The notes under the pieces are model-generated. The model saw only the letters and a list, made by a program, of their open reading frames with translations, searched no databases and had not been told where the DNA came from. The translations under genes were made by a program, and so were the position numbers. From an uncultured Prevotella sp. (GTDB lineage Bacteria > Bacteroidota > Bacteroidia > Bacteroidales > Bacteroidaceae), in contig ONBC01000003.1 of NCBI GenBank assembly GCA_900315955.1, positions 1 through 59,894 on the forward strand: a stretch of DNA of 59,894 nucleotides, in the 5' to 3' direction. Within the stretch, counting starts at the first letter, position 1. Every line of letters begins with the position of its first letter. This document shows positions 50,072 through 58,969 of this stretch, piece by piece.

Positions 50072-53008
50072 ATGAAATGCCAATCGCAATTTGTGAAGAC
50101 GATGGCCGCCATTGCCACCTTCACAGCCTTGTCGCTCAACCTTTCAGCGCAGGGATTAAGAGGCACCGTAAAAGATCAAGCGGGAGAGCCTGTTATTGGA
50201 GCTACCGTCATTGTGGATGGACAGTCAAAAGGAACAGTCACAGACATTGATGGTAACTTTACAATTAATGTTAGACCTGGCGCAAAGCTTCGAATCTCGT
50301 ATGTGGGTTTCAACACGGAGGACATCACAGCCCGAGATGGCATGAATGTTGTTCTAAAGGAAAGTAACTCACAATTGGACGAAATCGTCGTAGTGGGCTA
50401 CGGTTCACTTGCAAAGAAGGAGATATCCAGCAGTATAGTACAGGTCGACAAGTCACAATTCAATCAAGGAGCGGTGACAGACCCTATGGAACTTATCAGC
50501 GGCAAGGTGGCAGGTCTTAATGTCAGTGCCACGGCCGATGCCAATCCTAATGCGCTGTCCTCTATTCAGGTGCGTGGCGCCTCGTCTCTTCAAGCGGGCA
50601 ACGGACCTTTAATCGTCATAGATGGCATCCCCGGGGGTGATCTCCGCAATATTTCCACTCAGGATGTTGAGTCCATCACAGTATTAAAGGATGCTGGCTC
50701 TGCTGCTATCTACGGCACGCGTGGAGCAAATGGTGTTATACTCATTACTACTAAGCATGGCAGTGACAATCAAGGGCGAACAAATATAACCTATGATAGT
50801 TGGGCCGCTCTCAACTTTGCTAAGCCACATCCAGACGTATTGTCAGCGGATGAGTTCCGTCGCTCCATGCGTGGAAACGATTTCGGGTACGACACGAACT
50901 GGTATGATGAGATTACGCGTTCGTCGTCATACAATGTCAATCAATATTTATCTATTGATGGTTCCAACAAAAATGGATATTATGGTGCGAGCCTGAACTA
51001 TAAGAAGGCCAACGGTCTGGATATCGCCTCCAAACGCGAGGAGTATGGTGGCAGATTTGTTCTTGAACAAAGGGTACTGCAGAACAGACTGAAAGTTAAT
51101 TCCTCCCTGTCTCTCCGTAAAGTCCATGAGGTTTATGGTGATGATGGCATGTTTGATACTGCGTTGACGCTTAATCCTACTCTGCCCATATATAATGCAG
51201 ACGGGAGCTATTATCAGCCGACATCTCCTACCGACGTGCGCAATCCCGTGAGTGTCCTGCGTGGCAACACAAGCAACGGAGACAGAATATATCTCCTGGG
51301 GAATGCTACTGCCCAGTGGAATATTTTGATGCTTGACCATCATAACCTCAACACCTCTATTGTCTATTCTTTGCAATATAATGATTATAAGTCGAATTGG
51401 TATACTCCTACTTGGTCATCACAAAGTTATTGGGACGGCAAACAGGGTGAGGCAAATATTCACTATCAGAAGTGGTGGACCAATCGTGCTGAGTGGCTTG
51501 TCAACTATACATGGACCATTCCCCAGCATGAGATAAAGTTTGTGGGAGGTTACTCTTGGGAGCGCTCTTCATGGGAGCAGACCTATGAATATAATGAAAA
51601 CTTCACATACGACACCACAACCTATCATGGCATTGGCAGTGGAACAGGACTTAAGGACGGTACTGCAAATCTTTATGCCGGTCGGTCGGAGTCAACGCTT
51701 ATAGGTTTTTTTGGCCGTGTGAACTACAATTGGCGGGATATGCTCTATACTTCCGTATCGTTGAGGCATGAGGGATCTTCAAAATTTGGCACCAACAAAA
51801 AATGGGGCAATTTCCCAGCAGTGTCATTAGCTTGGGAGGTCACGGAGACCCCTGGACTGGAAATAATGCGCAATACTTTCCAGAGCTTGAAACCGCGCTT
51901 TTCTTATGGTATAACAGGTCGAAGTGATTTTGATGCATATCAGTCTTCTCCAACTTACACATCCAATGGTGCCTATCTTATGGATGGACAGTGGGTGACC
52001 GGCTATGCACCGTCGGCTAATGCTAACCCATCTTTAGGATGGGAAAAGAGTAAGGCTTTCAATATTGGTGTTGACTTTGAGATGCTCAAGAGCCGTCTGC
52101 GTGGTAGTATCGAATATTTTGACCGCCGATCAGAGGATCTGCTCTACAACTATACAGCTCCACAGCCTCCATATGTGTGGTCCAGCATACTTGTTAATGT
52201 GGGCACCACAAAAAATACGGGTATAGAGCTTAGCCTGACTTATGATGCGGTGAAATCAAAGGAATGGAGCTGGACAACAGGTATTAACTACTCTTACGGA
52301 ACGACCAAGTTTATCAAGTTATCGAATGATATCTATAAAGCCAGTTACATTGATCTCTATCAGAAGCCTGGTGTGGGCACCAGCGAATACTTCTTCCGTG
52401 TTCAGGAAGGGGGCAAGGTAGGTCAGTTCTGGGGCTACGAGTATGCAGGCCACGATGAACAGGGGAATATGCTTGTTTACAACAAGAATAATGAGAAGGT
52501 GCTCACTACCAATGTAGATGCATCCGACAAGAGATATATAGGTAATGGTGCCCCAAGCCATTTTCTCTCTTGGAGCAACTACATCCGGTATAAACAGTTT
52601 GACCTGAGTATGCTTTTCAGAGGCGCCTTTGGTTTTGATATCTTCAACATGCGTAAATATGGCATGGGCCTTCAGCTTTGTGGCACCGATAATGTGCTCC
52701 GTAGTGCATATCTTGACGACAAGGATGTGAAGTCAGGCGGTGGTGTCATCTCTTCCTTCTTCCTTGAGGATGGCAGCTATTTCAAGCTTGACAATGTCAC
52801 TATAGGTTATAATTTCACACCGAAGAGCCAGAAGTATGTGAAGAGTCTGCGTGTATATCTTGCCGCAAAGAACCTTTTCACGCTCACAGGCTATTCTGGC
52901 AACGATCCTTCTATCGTCACGCAGACAGGGATTACCCCTGGTGTTGATAGCAACAGCGCCTATCCAACCGCTACGCAGGTAAGCCTTGGCGTTACGCTAA
53001 AACTATGA
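50072..53008 (+). CDS. susC: SusC-like TonB-dependent starch oligosaccharide transporter
   Basis: The protein has 978 residues. A signal peptide (to LSAQ, about residue 27) is followed by a carboxypeptidase-regulatory-like domain (about 29-100, GLRGTVKDQAGEPVIGATVI), TonB-box region LDEIVVVGYG (about 102-111), plug (about 115-235, with VRGASSLQAGNGPLIVIDGI and DAGSAAIYGTRGANGVILIT), and a barrel ending in VSLGVTLKL. It has no STN domain, unlike the SusC at 13456-17046, so it should not signal through FecR; regulation is expected through the SusR-like protein. With SusD 39 bases downstream it forms the import complex for malto-oligosaccharides, as inferred from the CBM26 protein and amylase that follow. 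Confidence 0.92.
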   Translation: MKCQSQFVKTMAAIATFTALSLNLSAQGLRGTVKDQAGEPVIGATVIVDGQSKGTVTDIDGNFTINVRPGAKLRISYVGFNTEDITARDGMNVVLKESNSQLDEIVVVGYGSLAKKEISSSIVQVDKSQFNQGAVTDPMELISGKVAGLNVSATADANPNALSSIQVRGASSLQAGNGPLIVIDGIPGGDLRNISTQDVESITVLKDAGSAAIYGTRGANGVILITTKHGSDNQGRTNITYDSWAALNFAKPHPDVLSADEFRRSMRGNDFGYDTNWYDEITRSSSYNVNQYLSIDGSNKNGYYGASLNYKKANGLDIASKREEYGGRFVLEQRVLQNRLKVNSSLSLRKVHEVYGDDGMFDTALTLNPTLPIYNADGSYYQPTSPTDVRNPVSVLRGNTSNGDRIYLLGNATAQWNILMLDHHNLNTSIVYSLQYNDYKSNWYTPTWSSQSYWDGKQGEANIHYQKWWTNRAEWLVNYTWTIPQHEIKFVGGYSWERSSWEQTYEYNENFTYDTTTYHGIGSGTGLKDGTANLYAGRSESTLIGFFGRVNYNWRDMLYTSVSLRHEGSSKFGTNKKWGNFPAVSLAWEVTETPGLEIMRNTFQSLKPRFSYGITGRSDFDAYQSSPTYTSNGAYLMDGQWVTGYAPSANANPSLGWEKSKAFNIGVDFEMLKSRLRGSIEYFDRRSEDLLYNYTAPQPPYVWSSILVNVGTTKNTGIELSLTYDAVKSKEWSWTTGINYSYGTTKFIKLSNDIYKASYIDLYQKPGVGTSEYFFRVQEGGKVGQFWGYEYAGHDEQGNMLVYNKNNEKVLTTNVDASDKRYIGNGAPSHFLSWSNYIRYKQFDLSMLFRGAFGFDIFNMRKYGMGLQLCGTDNVLRSAYLDDKDVKSGGGVISSFFLEDGSYFKLDNVTIGYNFTPKSQKYVKSLRVYLAAKNLFTLTGYSGNDPSIVTQTGITPGVDSNSAYPTATQVSLGVTLKL

Positions 53009-53047
53009 TTCTGTTATAATGTTGCAACAATCTTAATCGATACGACA

Positions 53048-54868
53048 ATGAAAAGAAAAAATATATTAATAATGGCTTCAATCTTAGGCCTTTTCCTTGC
53101 TTCCACATCATGTACGGATTTGGACGAAAAGGTTTATGACCGTATTGACGCAAAGACTTTCTACCAAAACGAGAGTAGCGTCAAGGGTGCGGTAGCTACC
53201 ATCTATAATCAGGCTGGCAACTGCTTTGCCGAGCGCTTCTATTTCCTTCAGGAACTTCCTGCCGACCAAATAGCATGGCGGATATGGAATGGAGGTGAAT
53301 GGGGATACGATGAGGGTGAAAAATATGTGCTTTCTACACAGACCTGGACCTCTGAATCGAAAATCATCAAGGATGCTTGGACCAATTGTTGGCCGATGGT
53401 GGGGTTGGCTAACAATATTCTTAGTGATCTTGATAAAATCAACCCAAGTGATATCGGACTGTCAGAGGCGAAGCGGAACATGTATATTTCAGAGATACGC
53501 ACACTCAGAGCATGGGCCTACTACAATATGTTTGAAATATGGGGTGGTGCCCTGCCTCTGAACGTATCATCAGACAGTAACATACCAGGTACGGCAGATG
53601 CAGACTGGGACACCAGTTGCAAGAAGATCTACAACTTCATCTCGTCTGAGTTAGATGAAAGTCTTGAGGCTTTACCAAAAGAAAAAGGTGACAATGCCAC
53701 CCGCTTACGTGTCAACCAGGGCATGAACCGTATGCTTAAAGCCCGTCTGCTTCTCAACGCACCTGTCTTCATCGGTGAGGATCATTATGATGAATGTGAG
53801 AAGCTCAGCAAGGAAATCATCAACGGCGATTATGGCACATATCGTTTGGAGAGTGATTATCGTAAGATTTTTGATATCAATAACGAGACGGATCCTGAGA
53901 TTATTTTTGCATTTGCCTGTAAAGATGGGCAAGGTGCTACCAACGCATGGACCAATATGCGCGACATGACTATGCTGTGGTACAATTATGACAAGTATTT
54001 TCATGTCTCACAGTATGGTGGCATAGGAGCATGGAACTGCTGTATCGTGACTCCCTCACATGATAATAGTGGTACCGTTCTGCCTACTGGAGGCACAGAT
54101 ACTGGTGGTAAAAGCTTTATCACTGATTATGGTGACAAGCTTGGAGGCGTATGGGACCGTCTCGATGACAGAGATGTAAGAAAGAAGAACTTTACTTATA
54201 AGAATGGTCAGTGGAGCGGTAACTTCCTTAAAGGTGCCATGAAGGAAAATTATGGAACCGGTGCAGTGATGACAGCTGATGCAGACCGACAGGATCAACC
54301 ACTGGTCTTTGTGGATCAAGTAGGTACCTTCCTTAATAAGGGCCGTAACCTCGAAACGGTGATGTCTCCACGTTGGGGAGAGACAAACTCGGGTATCCGT
54401 TTGGTGAAATATCCCATTTACGATAATGGAGGAGACAAAGGCTTTAAGGAAATCAATGAAGTAGAGTTCCGTCTCGCTGAGGCCTACTTCAATGTTGCTG
54501 AATGCGAGATGCGTAAGGGCAATAGCGGAGAAGCAAAAAAATACGTTGATGAGGTGCGCAAGCGCTATTATAGTGCCAGTGACTGGAATATCGTAAAAGG
54601 CCAGCCAGGACCAGGCTTCGACAAATTCGATACTGACTGGATGCTCTCAGAATGGGGATTGGAGTTCCTCGGTGAGGGGCGTCGTAGACGCACAGATCTC
54701 CGTCGTTTTGATAAATTTACGCAGGGTCAATGGTGGTTCTTTGGCAGAGCCTCTGAGACGGGTGTCGATCTCCCGGCAAAGCGTGACCGCAAGTATGAGT
54801 GGTTTCCGTTGCCTCAGTCTGCTCTGTCAGTTAACCCAGGTTTAATTCAGAATCCTAACTATAAATAA
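53048..54868 (+). CDS. susD: SusD-like starch-binding surface lipoprotein
   Basis: The protein has 606 residues. The lipobox is LASTSC (Cys22), followed by TDLDEKVYDRIDAKTFYQ. SusD helical signatures: IRTLRAWAYYNMFEIWGGAL and the C-terminal LSEWGLEFLGEGRRRRTDLR with RFDKFTQGQWWF. It is longer than the SusD at 17068-18654. It caps the SusC barrel and helps bind starch at the surface. It ends 9 bases before the SusE/F-like lipoprotein start. Confidence 0.92.
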   Translation: MKRKNILIMASILGLFLASTSCTDLDEKVYDRIDAKTFYQNESSVKGAVATIYNQAGNCFAERFYFLQELPADQIAWRIWNGGEWGYDEGEKYVLSTQTWTSESKIIKDAWTNCWPMVGLANNILSDLDKINPSDIGLSEAKRNMYISEIRTLRAWAYYNMFEIWGGALPLNVSSDSNIPGTADADWDTSCKKIYNFISSELDESLEALPKEKGDNATRLRVNQGMNRMLKARLLLNAPVFIGEDHYDECEKLSKEIINGDYGTYRLESDYRKIFDINNETDPEIIFAFACKDGQGATNAWTNMRDMTMLWYNYDKYFHVSQYGGIGAWNCCIVTPSHDNSGTVLPTGGTDTGGKSFITDYGDKLGGVWDRLDDRDVRKKNFTYKNGQWSGNFLKGAMKENYGTGAVMTADADRQDQPLVFVDQVGTFLNKGRNLETVMSPRWGETNSGIRLVKYPIYDNGGDKGFKEINEVEFRLAEAYFNVAECEMRKGNSGEAKKYVDEVRKRYYSASDWNIVKGQPGPGFDKFDTDWMLSEWGLEFLGEGRRRRTDLRRFDKFTQGQWWFFGRASETGVDLPAKRDRKYEWFPLPQSALSVNPGLIQNPNYK

Positions 54869-54877
54869 AACTTGATC

Positions 54878-55987
54878 ATGAAAAAAAATATATTATGTCT
54901 GACGACTCTTCTCTTGTGCATTGCTGGTTTGATGAGCAGTTGCAGTGATACGGAGGATATCGTTTTTGACCATGAGAAACCGGCCTTCGAACTGAAAGCT
55001 GACAAGATCTTGTTAGAGGTTATCCCTCCCTCAACAACCAATGCCTCTGATGATATATACATTGTCGGTGCTTGTAATGGTCTGACTGATGAGAGTGTGA
55101 TAGGTGATGCCACTTGGAAGCTTAATCTGAGTGATGACATCACTGGCAAGCGAGGTATATACTTAGACCCTGCTACTTTTGTCTCCGGCAAGACGCTTGC
55201 AGATGGCTATCACTTTGTCAATTCCACGCAGCGCAACGAGGTGACCTCTCTCGGTGGCGATGTCACAAGAACGGAGAACCCGGCTGTAGGCACGCGTACC
55301 AATATGTATATCTCCAAATGGGCAGCCTACTTTGATCCTGCTCCTGAAGAACCTGTTCACGACGGTTTCGTGGTATATGTTGATAACCAGACATCGTGGA
55401 ATAGCCTGTACCTCTATCAATGGGGGGCTGTCAATGACCTCAATGGCGCATGGCCTGGTGCCACGCCTACAGGCACAGAGGTGAAGGATGGCATTACATA
55501 TACTTATTTTGATATGGGAGATGCAAATAGCGGACTTGCCCAAAACCTTATCTTCAACAATGGAGAAGGTACACAGCTTAAGGATTTCGCATATACGATC
55601 GACCATGACCTATACCTGAGGATTACTGATGCTGGTGTAGAAGAAATCAATGCAGCGCCTGTCCACGATGGATTCACCGTTTTTGTAAAGAATGAGACAG
55701 GTTGGGATAATCTTTACCTCTATCAGTGGGGTGATGTCAATGACCTCAATGGCGCATGGCCCGGTACTGAGCCAACAGGCACTCAGACCATCAATGGTGT
55801 TGAGTATACCTATTTTGATATGGGTGATGCCAACACTGGTTTGAAGCAGAATCTCATTTTCAACAATGGTAATGGAACACAACTTTCTGATTTCAGTTAC
55901 ACCATAGATCATGATGTATACCTGGACATAACAGCGAGTGGTGTTACGGAAATTTCTGCGGATGCTAACGCGAAAAAAATAAGATAA
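54878..55987 (+). CDS. SusE/F-like surface lipoprotein with two CBM26 repeats
   Basis: The protein has 369 residues from ATG 54878; an in-frame TTG six bases earlier is less likely. The lipobox is AGLMSSC (Cys22). An N-terminal SusE-like region (DKILLEVIPPS, DDIYIVGACNGL) is followed by two tandem modules with a 101-residue period, at about residues 159-259 and 260-360. Each starts VHDGF and contains LYLYQWG, VNDLNGAWPG, YTYFDMGDAN, LIFNNG and YTIDHD. Aromatic residues and the GAWPG loop fit family 26 starch binding. It is non-catalytic and should hold starch at the surface for SusC/D. The near-identity of the repeats suggests recent duplication. It takes the SusE/F position of the locus. Confidence 0.88.
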   Translation: MKKNILCLTTLLLCIAGLMSSCSDTEDIVFDHEKPAFELKADKILLEVIPPSTTNASDDIYIVGACNGLTDESVIGDATWKLNLSDDITGKRGIYLDPATFVSGKTLADGYHFVNSTQRNEVTSLGGDVTRTENPAVGTRTNMYISKWAAYFDPAPEEPVHDGFVVYVDNQTSWNSLYLYQWGAVNDLNGAWPGATPTGTEVKDGITYTYFDMGDANSGLAQNLIFNNGEGTQLKDFAYTIDHDLYLRITDAGVEEINAAPVHDGFTVFVKNETGWDNLYLYQWGDVNDLNGAWPGTEPTGTQTINGVEYTYFDMGDANTGLKQNLIFNNGNGTQLSDFSYTIDHDVYLDITASGVTEISADANAKKIR

Positions 55988-56022
55988 ATATTTGCTTTAA
56001 AATTAAGATTATTGAATTATCA

Positions 56023-56053
56023 AAAGGGGTATCCTTTGTGAAAAGGGTACCCT
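56023..56053 (+). other. Intercistronic stem-loop between susE-like and amylase genes
   Basis: Aaggggtatccttt pairs with aaagggtaccctt: 13 bp, one bulged G, loop gtga. No T run follows. It may attenuate or stabilise the mRNA so that the amylase is made at a different level. Confidence 0.6.
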
Positions 56054-56071
56054 TGTTAAAAAGTTACCATC

Positions 56072-57652
56072 ATGATAAATAAGAGATATATAAGTTATTT
56101 ACTCTCAGCTATTCTAATCATATTTTGCATACAAAGTACGTTTGCAGATGATTATATTGATAAAATCAATATACAGACTTATGGATCAGGCCAACAGGTG
56201 ATATACGAGCTTAACGTAGGATCTTATACCAAGGAGGGTACCTTCAAGGCGGCACAAGAAAAACTGTTGGAACTGAAGAAAACGGGAGTTGATATTGTAT
56301 GGCTCATGCCCATCTACCCAAGAGGCGGAGGTATCAACAGCCCTTATGCGGCTGTTGACTTTACAGCTGTCAATCCTTCTTACGGTACCATCAATGACCT
56401 TAAAAACTATGTGGCTGCTGCTCATAAATTGGGAATGAAGGTTTGGCTTGACTGGGTGCCTAACCACATGGCTACAAATGCGACATGGGTTTCTACGCAT
56501 CCTGAATATTTCACTCAGGTAAATGGTAGAATGGTGCATCCTAACAATTATGGTGACGTGTACCAACTCAATTATTACAATAGTGATCTCGTAAATGCCA
56601 TGAACGATTGTTTGAAGTTCTGGATTGATCAGACAGACGTAGATGGTTTCCGTTGTGATTATATCTCTAGTCCTACCATTCCTGTAAGTTATTGGCAGAA
56701 CACGATTCCGATGCTGAAGAACTATAAAAACGGTAAGAGTATCACCATGCTTGGAGAAGCCGACATGTCTGACAAGGCCACTCTGCTTCAGGCGGGCTTT
56801 GATTATGATTATGCATGGGGTTTTCAGGAAACGAATCTGCAGAATAACTTCGGTGCAAAAGGTGTATATGCTACGGCGCTAAAGACCTATGCTTCTAATT
56901 TCCTCAACAAGTCTTACACAATGGGCGCAGGAAGAATGGTATATCTCACGAATCATGATCAAAACTATAACTACAACAAGAAGACCTTAACCCAGAAATA
57001 TGGTCAGAACAAATATCTTCTTACGGTTCTCACCTATACCCTCTATGGTATGCCGATGATATATAATGGTGAGGAAACGGGAGGTGATCAGTCGTTAAAC
57101 TACTTTCTTGATACCAAGATAGACTGGACGGTGTCTGATCCAAAGATGCTCAACACTTTGCGCACTCTTGCTGCTATCAAACACACTCAAGTTGCTTTGC
57201 ATGATGGGAAAACAGAGGCTGACAATCCGAAAGTTGATTTTCTTACAACATCAGATGGTAATAAGTATATTCTTGCTTACAAGCGTTCATCGGGTAGCAG
57301 CGAAGTTGTCGTTGTATTAAACACCAGTACATCAGAGCAGACTGTTAATATTCCTGGGATTAATGGGGACTATAGCTTATGGCTTAATAGCAACACCATT
57401 GCCAATGGAGTAAGTCGAAAAGGCTACAGTTTTGGAGGTAGCTTGAATATTAATGTTCCCGCGAAAGGATACTTGGTCTTTGTCAAGGGGGCCTACACTG
57501 ACGAAACGATTAACACGCGAATAGACCCAATAATTGCCGATCAGGAAAGTATCTCGGCTAATGATTGCTATTACAACCTTCAGGGAATGGTTATAAGCAA
57601 ACCTCAAGAAGGTATCTTTATATATAAAGGCAGGAAATATATCATGCATTAA
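56072..57652 (+). CDS. Secreted GH13 alpha-amylase
   Basis: The protein has 526 residues with signal peptide SYLLSAILIIFCIQSTFA. All four GH13 regions are present: DWVPNH (Asp127-His132), DGFRCD with nucleophile Asp196, LGEAD with acid/base Glu229, and LTNHD with Asp296. A C-terminal beta domain (about 385-470) follows, then the Prevotella tail motif (CYYNLQGMVISKPQEGIFIY, then KGRKYIMH). It lacks its own CBM, consistent with starch being held by the adjacent SusE/F-like protein. It hydrolyses alpha-1,4-glucan to oligosaccharides at the surface or in the periplasm, as SusG or related enzymes do. It is the last gene of the locus; only a weak GC hairpin (57664-57684) and element B follow. Confidence 0.94.
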   Translation: MINKRYISYLLSAILIIFCIQSTFADDYIDKINIQTYGSGQQVIYELNVGSYTKEGTFKAAQEKLLELKKTGVDIVWLMPIYPRGGGINSPYAAVDFTAVNPSYGTINDLKNYVAAAHKLGMKVWLDWVPNHMATNATWVSTHPEYFTQVNGRMVHPNNYGDVYQLNYYNSDLVNAMNDCLKFWIDQTDVDGFRCDYISSPTIPVSYWQNTIPMLKNYKNGKSITMLGEADMSDKATLLQAGFDYDYAWGFQETNLQNNFGAKGVYATALKTYASNFLNKSYTMGAGRMVYLTNHDQNYNYNKKTLTQKYGQNKYLLTVLTYTLYGMPMIYNGEETGGDQSLNYFLDTKIDWTVSDPKMLNTLRTLAAIKHTQVALHDGKTEADNPKVDFLTTSDGNKYILAYKRSSGSSEVVVVLNTSTSEQTVNIPGINGDYSLWLNSNTIANGVSRKGYSFGGSLNINVPAKGYLVFVKGAYTDETINTRIDPIIADQESISANDCYYNLQGMVISKPQEGIFIYKGRKYIMH

Positions 57653-57691
57653 ATACTTAATGTCCCCTGCTGCTATAGCGGGGTTAGGAGT

Positions 57692-57730
57692 TACCGCGCG
57701 AGCCTGTTTTTAAGGTTTTCCTTTGTGTCA
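57692..57730 (+). repeat. 39-bp dispersed repeat (element B), copy 2
   Basis: This copy is 38/39 identical to 44075-44113, 39 bases after the amylase stop. Confidence 0.9.
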
Positions 57731-57757
57731 GCGCCAAGATCCGACGGAGGAGGATCT

Positions 57758-57821
57758 GCCCTTTGTGGGGTGAGGGTGGGGAGAGGCTTTGCCTCTCACA
57801 AGCCCTCACCCCACAAAGGGC
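57758..57821. repeat. Long hairpin with ~30-bp arms
   Basis: Bases 57758-57787 (gccctttgtggggtgagggt...gagaggc) pair with 57791-57821 around a TTT loop, with one or two interruptions. It is a member of the large-hairpin class seen at 1705, 7069 and 43918. No gene lies between 57653 and 58072. Confidence 0.8.
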
Positions 57822-57982
57822 AAAGGGCCTAAGCCCTTGGTGCCGGCACAAAGGTTTTTATTGGTTTTGGTCTCAAGGGAAAGTCGCCGAGATGCGTCAC
57901 CCTGAATCTCCTAATTTTTCTTGTAAGTGCTTGATTATCAAGAAAGGTATTTGCTCTCAATAATAAAGTGACGAAGTCAGGA

Positions 57983-58064
57983 GCTAACGACATTTACAAA
58001 AAGCTGACTATTATTTGCAAATATCGAAACAAATGGCTAATTTTGCCAATAAGTCAAGATAATA
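57983..58064 (+). repeat. 82-bp promoter-bearing repeat (element A), copy 2
   Basis: This copy is 80/82 identical to 43728-43809. It is directly preceded by half of element C (tgacgaagtcagga, 57969-57982). Confidence 0.9.
58014..58045 (+). promoter_or_regulatory. Promoter of AraC-family gene, inside element A
   Basis: TTTG (58014-58017) and TAATTTTG (58038-58045) are spaced 20 bp apart, and ATG 58073 follows 27 bases later. It rules out an upstream in-frame start at 57968. Confidence 0.8.
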
Positions 58065-58072
58065 TTTATTGT

Positions 58073-58969
58073 ATGGGGAACCTGAGCCTGCCGGAGCTTG
58101 CCGCACGTTATGGCATCAAGGATATTTATGGGGCCAGCGTCGCTTATTTCTCGTCCCGGGAGGGTGGCGCCAGCGATTTACGTGTCGTGAACGACCGTAT
58201 CTGTTGTTATGAGATGCAACTCATCCTCAGCGGCTATGCTGATGTTGACATTGCCGGGCGCAAGCATCATTTGGATCACGGCTCTCTCCTTGTCCTCACG
58301 CCTTACCAGCCCGCCCAGTGTCATTTCTCTCCCAATGCGGTCACCGAAGGGCTGCTCATCGACCGGGTGTTCTACGACGGCATATCCTCCACCGACCTCA
58401 CTGGAGATGTGCAGATCCCGGGCATCCCCTCGAAGTTCAACACCGTCTACCAGCTCACGGAGAGCCAGACACAGGAGCTCAGCGGCATCTTTCGGCAGAT
58501 ACAGAAAGCCATCCACTATATGCATCTCTACAAAGCGGAGATGATACAGTCGCTGGTACATATCTTTAAGCTTTTTATCAGTGAACTGCCTTTCAAGGAT
58601 AATGTGCTCACCCCCGACTTCCGGAACAAGGAGAATATCTATAAGATCTTCCTGCATCTGTCAGAAAGAAATTTCAGACGGGAGCGGCAGATACAGTTCT
58701 ATGCGGATAAGATCGGCATCACCACGACTTATCTCAGCAGGGTGGTAAAAGAAATATCGGGCATCACGGTCAACGACCACCTCACGCGCCGGGTGTATCA
58801 TGAGGCGTGCAACCTCTTAAAGACGACCACTAAGACCATGGGTGAGATTGCTTATGAACTCGGCTTCAAGGATCAGAGTGCCTTCACCAACTTCTTCAAG
58901 CTCCATGCCCATTGTTCGCCCAAATGTTTCCGGAAAGACCAGCAAACGACTGAACATCCACATCTCTGA
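58073..58969 (+). CDS. AraC-family transcriptional regulator
   Basis: The protein has 298 residues from ATG 58073. The N-terminal half is cupin-like (ADVDIAGRKHHLDHGSLLVL, about 55-80). The C-terminal HTH pair spans about 200-295: YADKIGITTTYLSRVVKEIS and [20 protein letters not shown], the classic AraC signature, then [12 protein letters not shown]. It probably senses a small ligand and activates unknown targets. Its promoter lies in repeat A, so copy 1 of that repeat (43728-43809) is a candidate extra binding site. Its 3' end overlaps the convergent ABC ATPase gene by 74 bases. Confidence 0.92.
   Translation: MGNLSLPELAARYGIKDIYGASVAYFSSREGGASDLRVVNDRICCYEMQLILSGYADVDIAGRKHHLDHGSLLVLTPYQPAQCHFSPNAVTEGLLIDRVFYDGISSTDLTGDVQIPGIPSKFNTVYQLTESQTQELSGIFRQIQKAIHYMHLYKAEMIQSLVHIFKLFISELPFKDNVLTPDFRNKENIYKIFLHLSERNFRRERQIQFYADKIGITTTYLSRVVKEISGITVNDHLTRRVYHEACNLLKTTTKTMGEIAYELGFKDQSAFTNFFKLHAHCSPKCFRKDQQTTEHPHL

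Noticed and set aside
57968-58072. Upstream start adding 35 residues to the AraC regulator
   Set aside because: The extension is encoded by repeat A and covers its promoter; the same translated stretch appears at the orphan copy, so it is not protein sequence.
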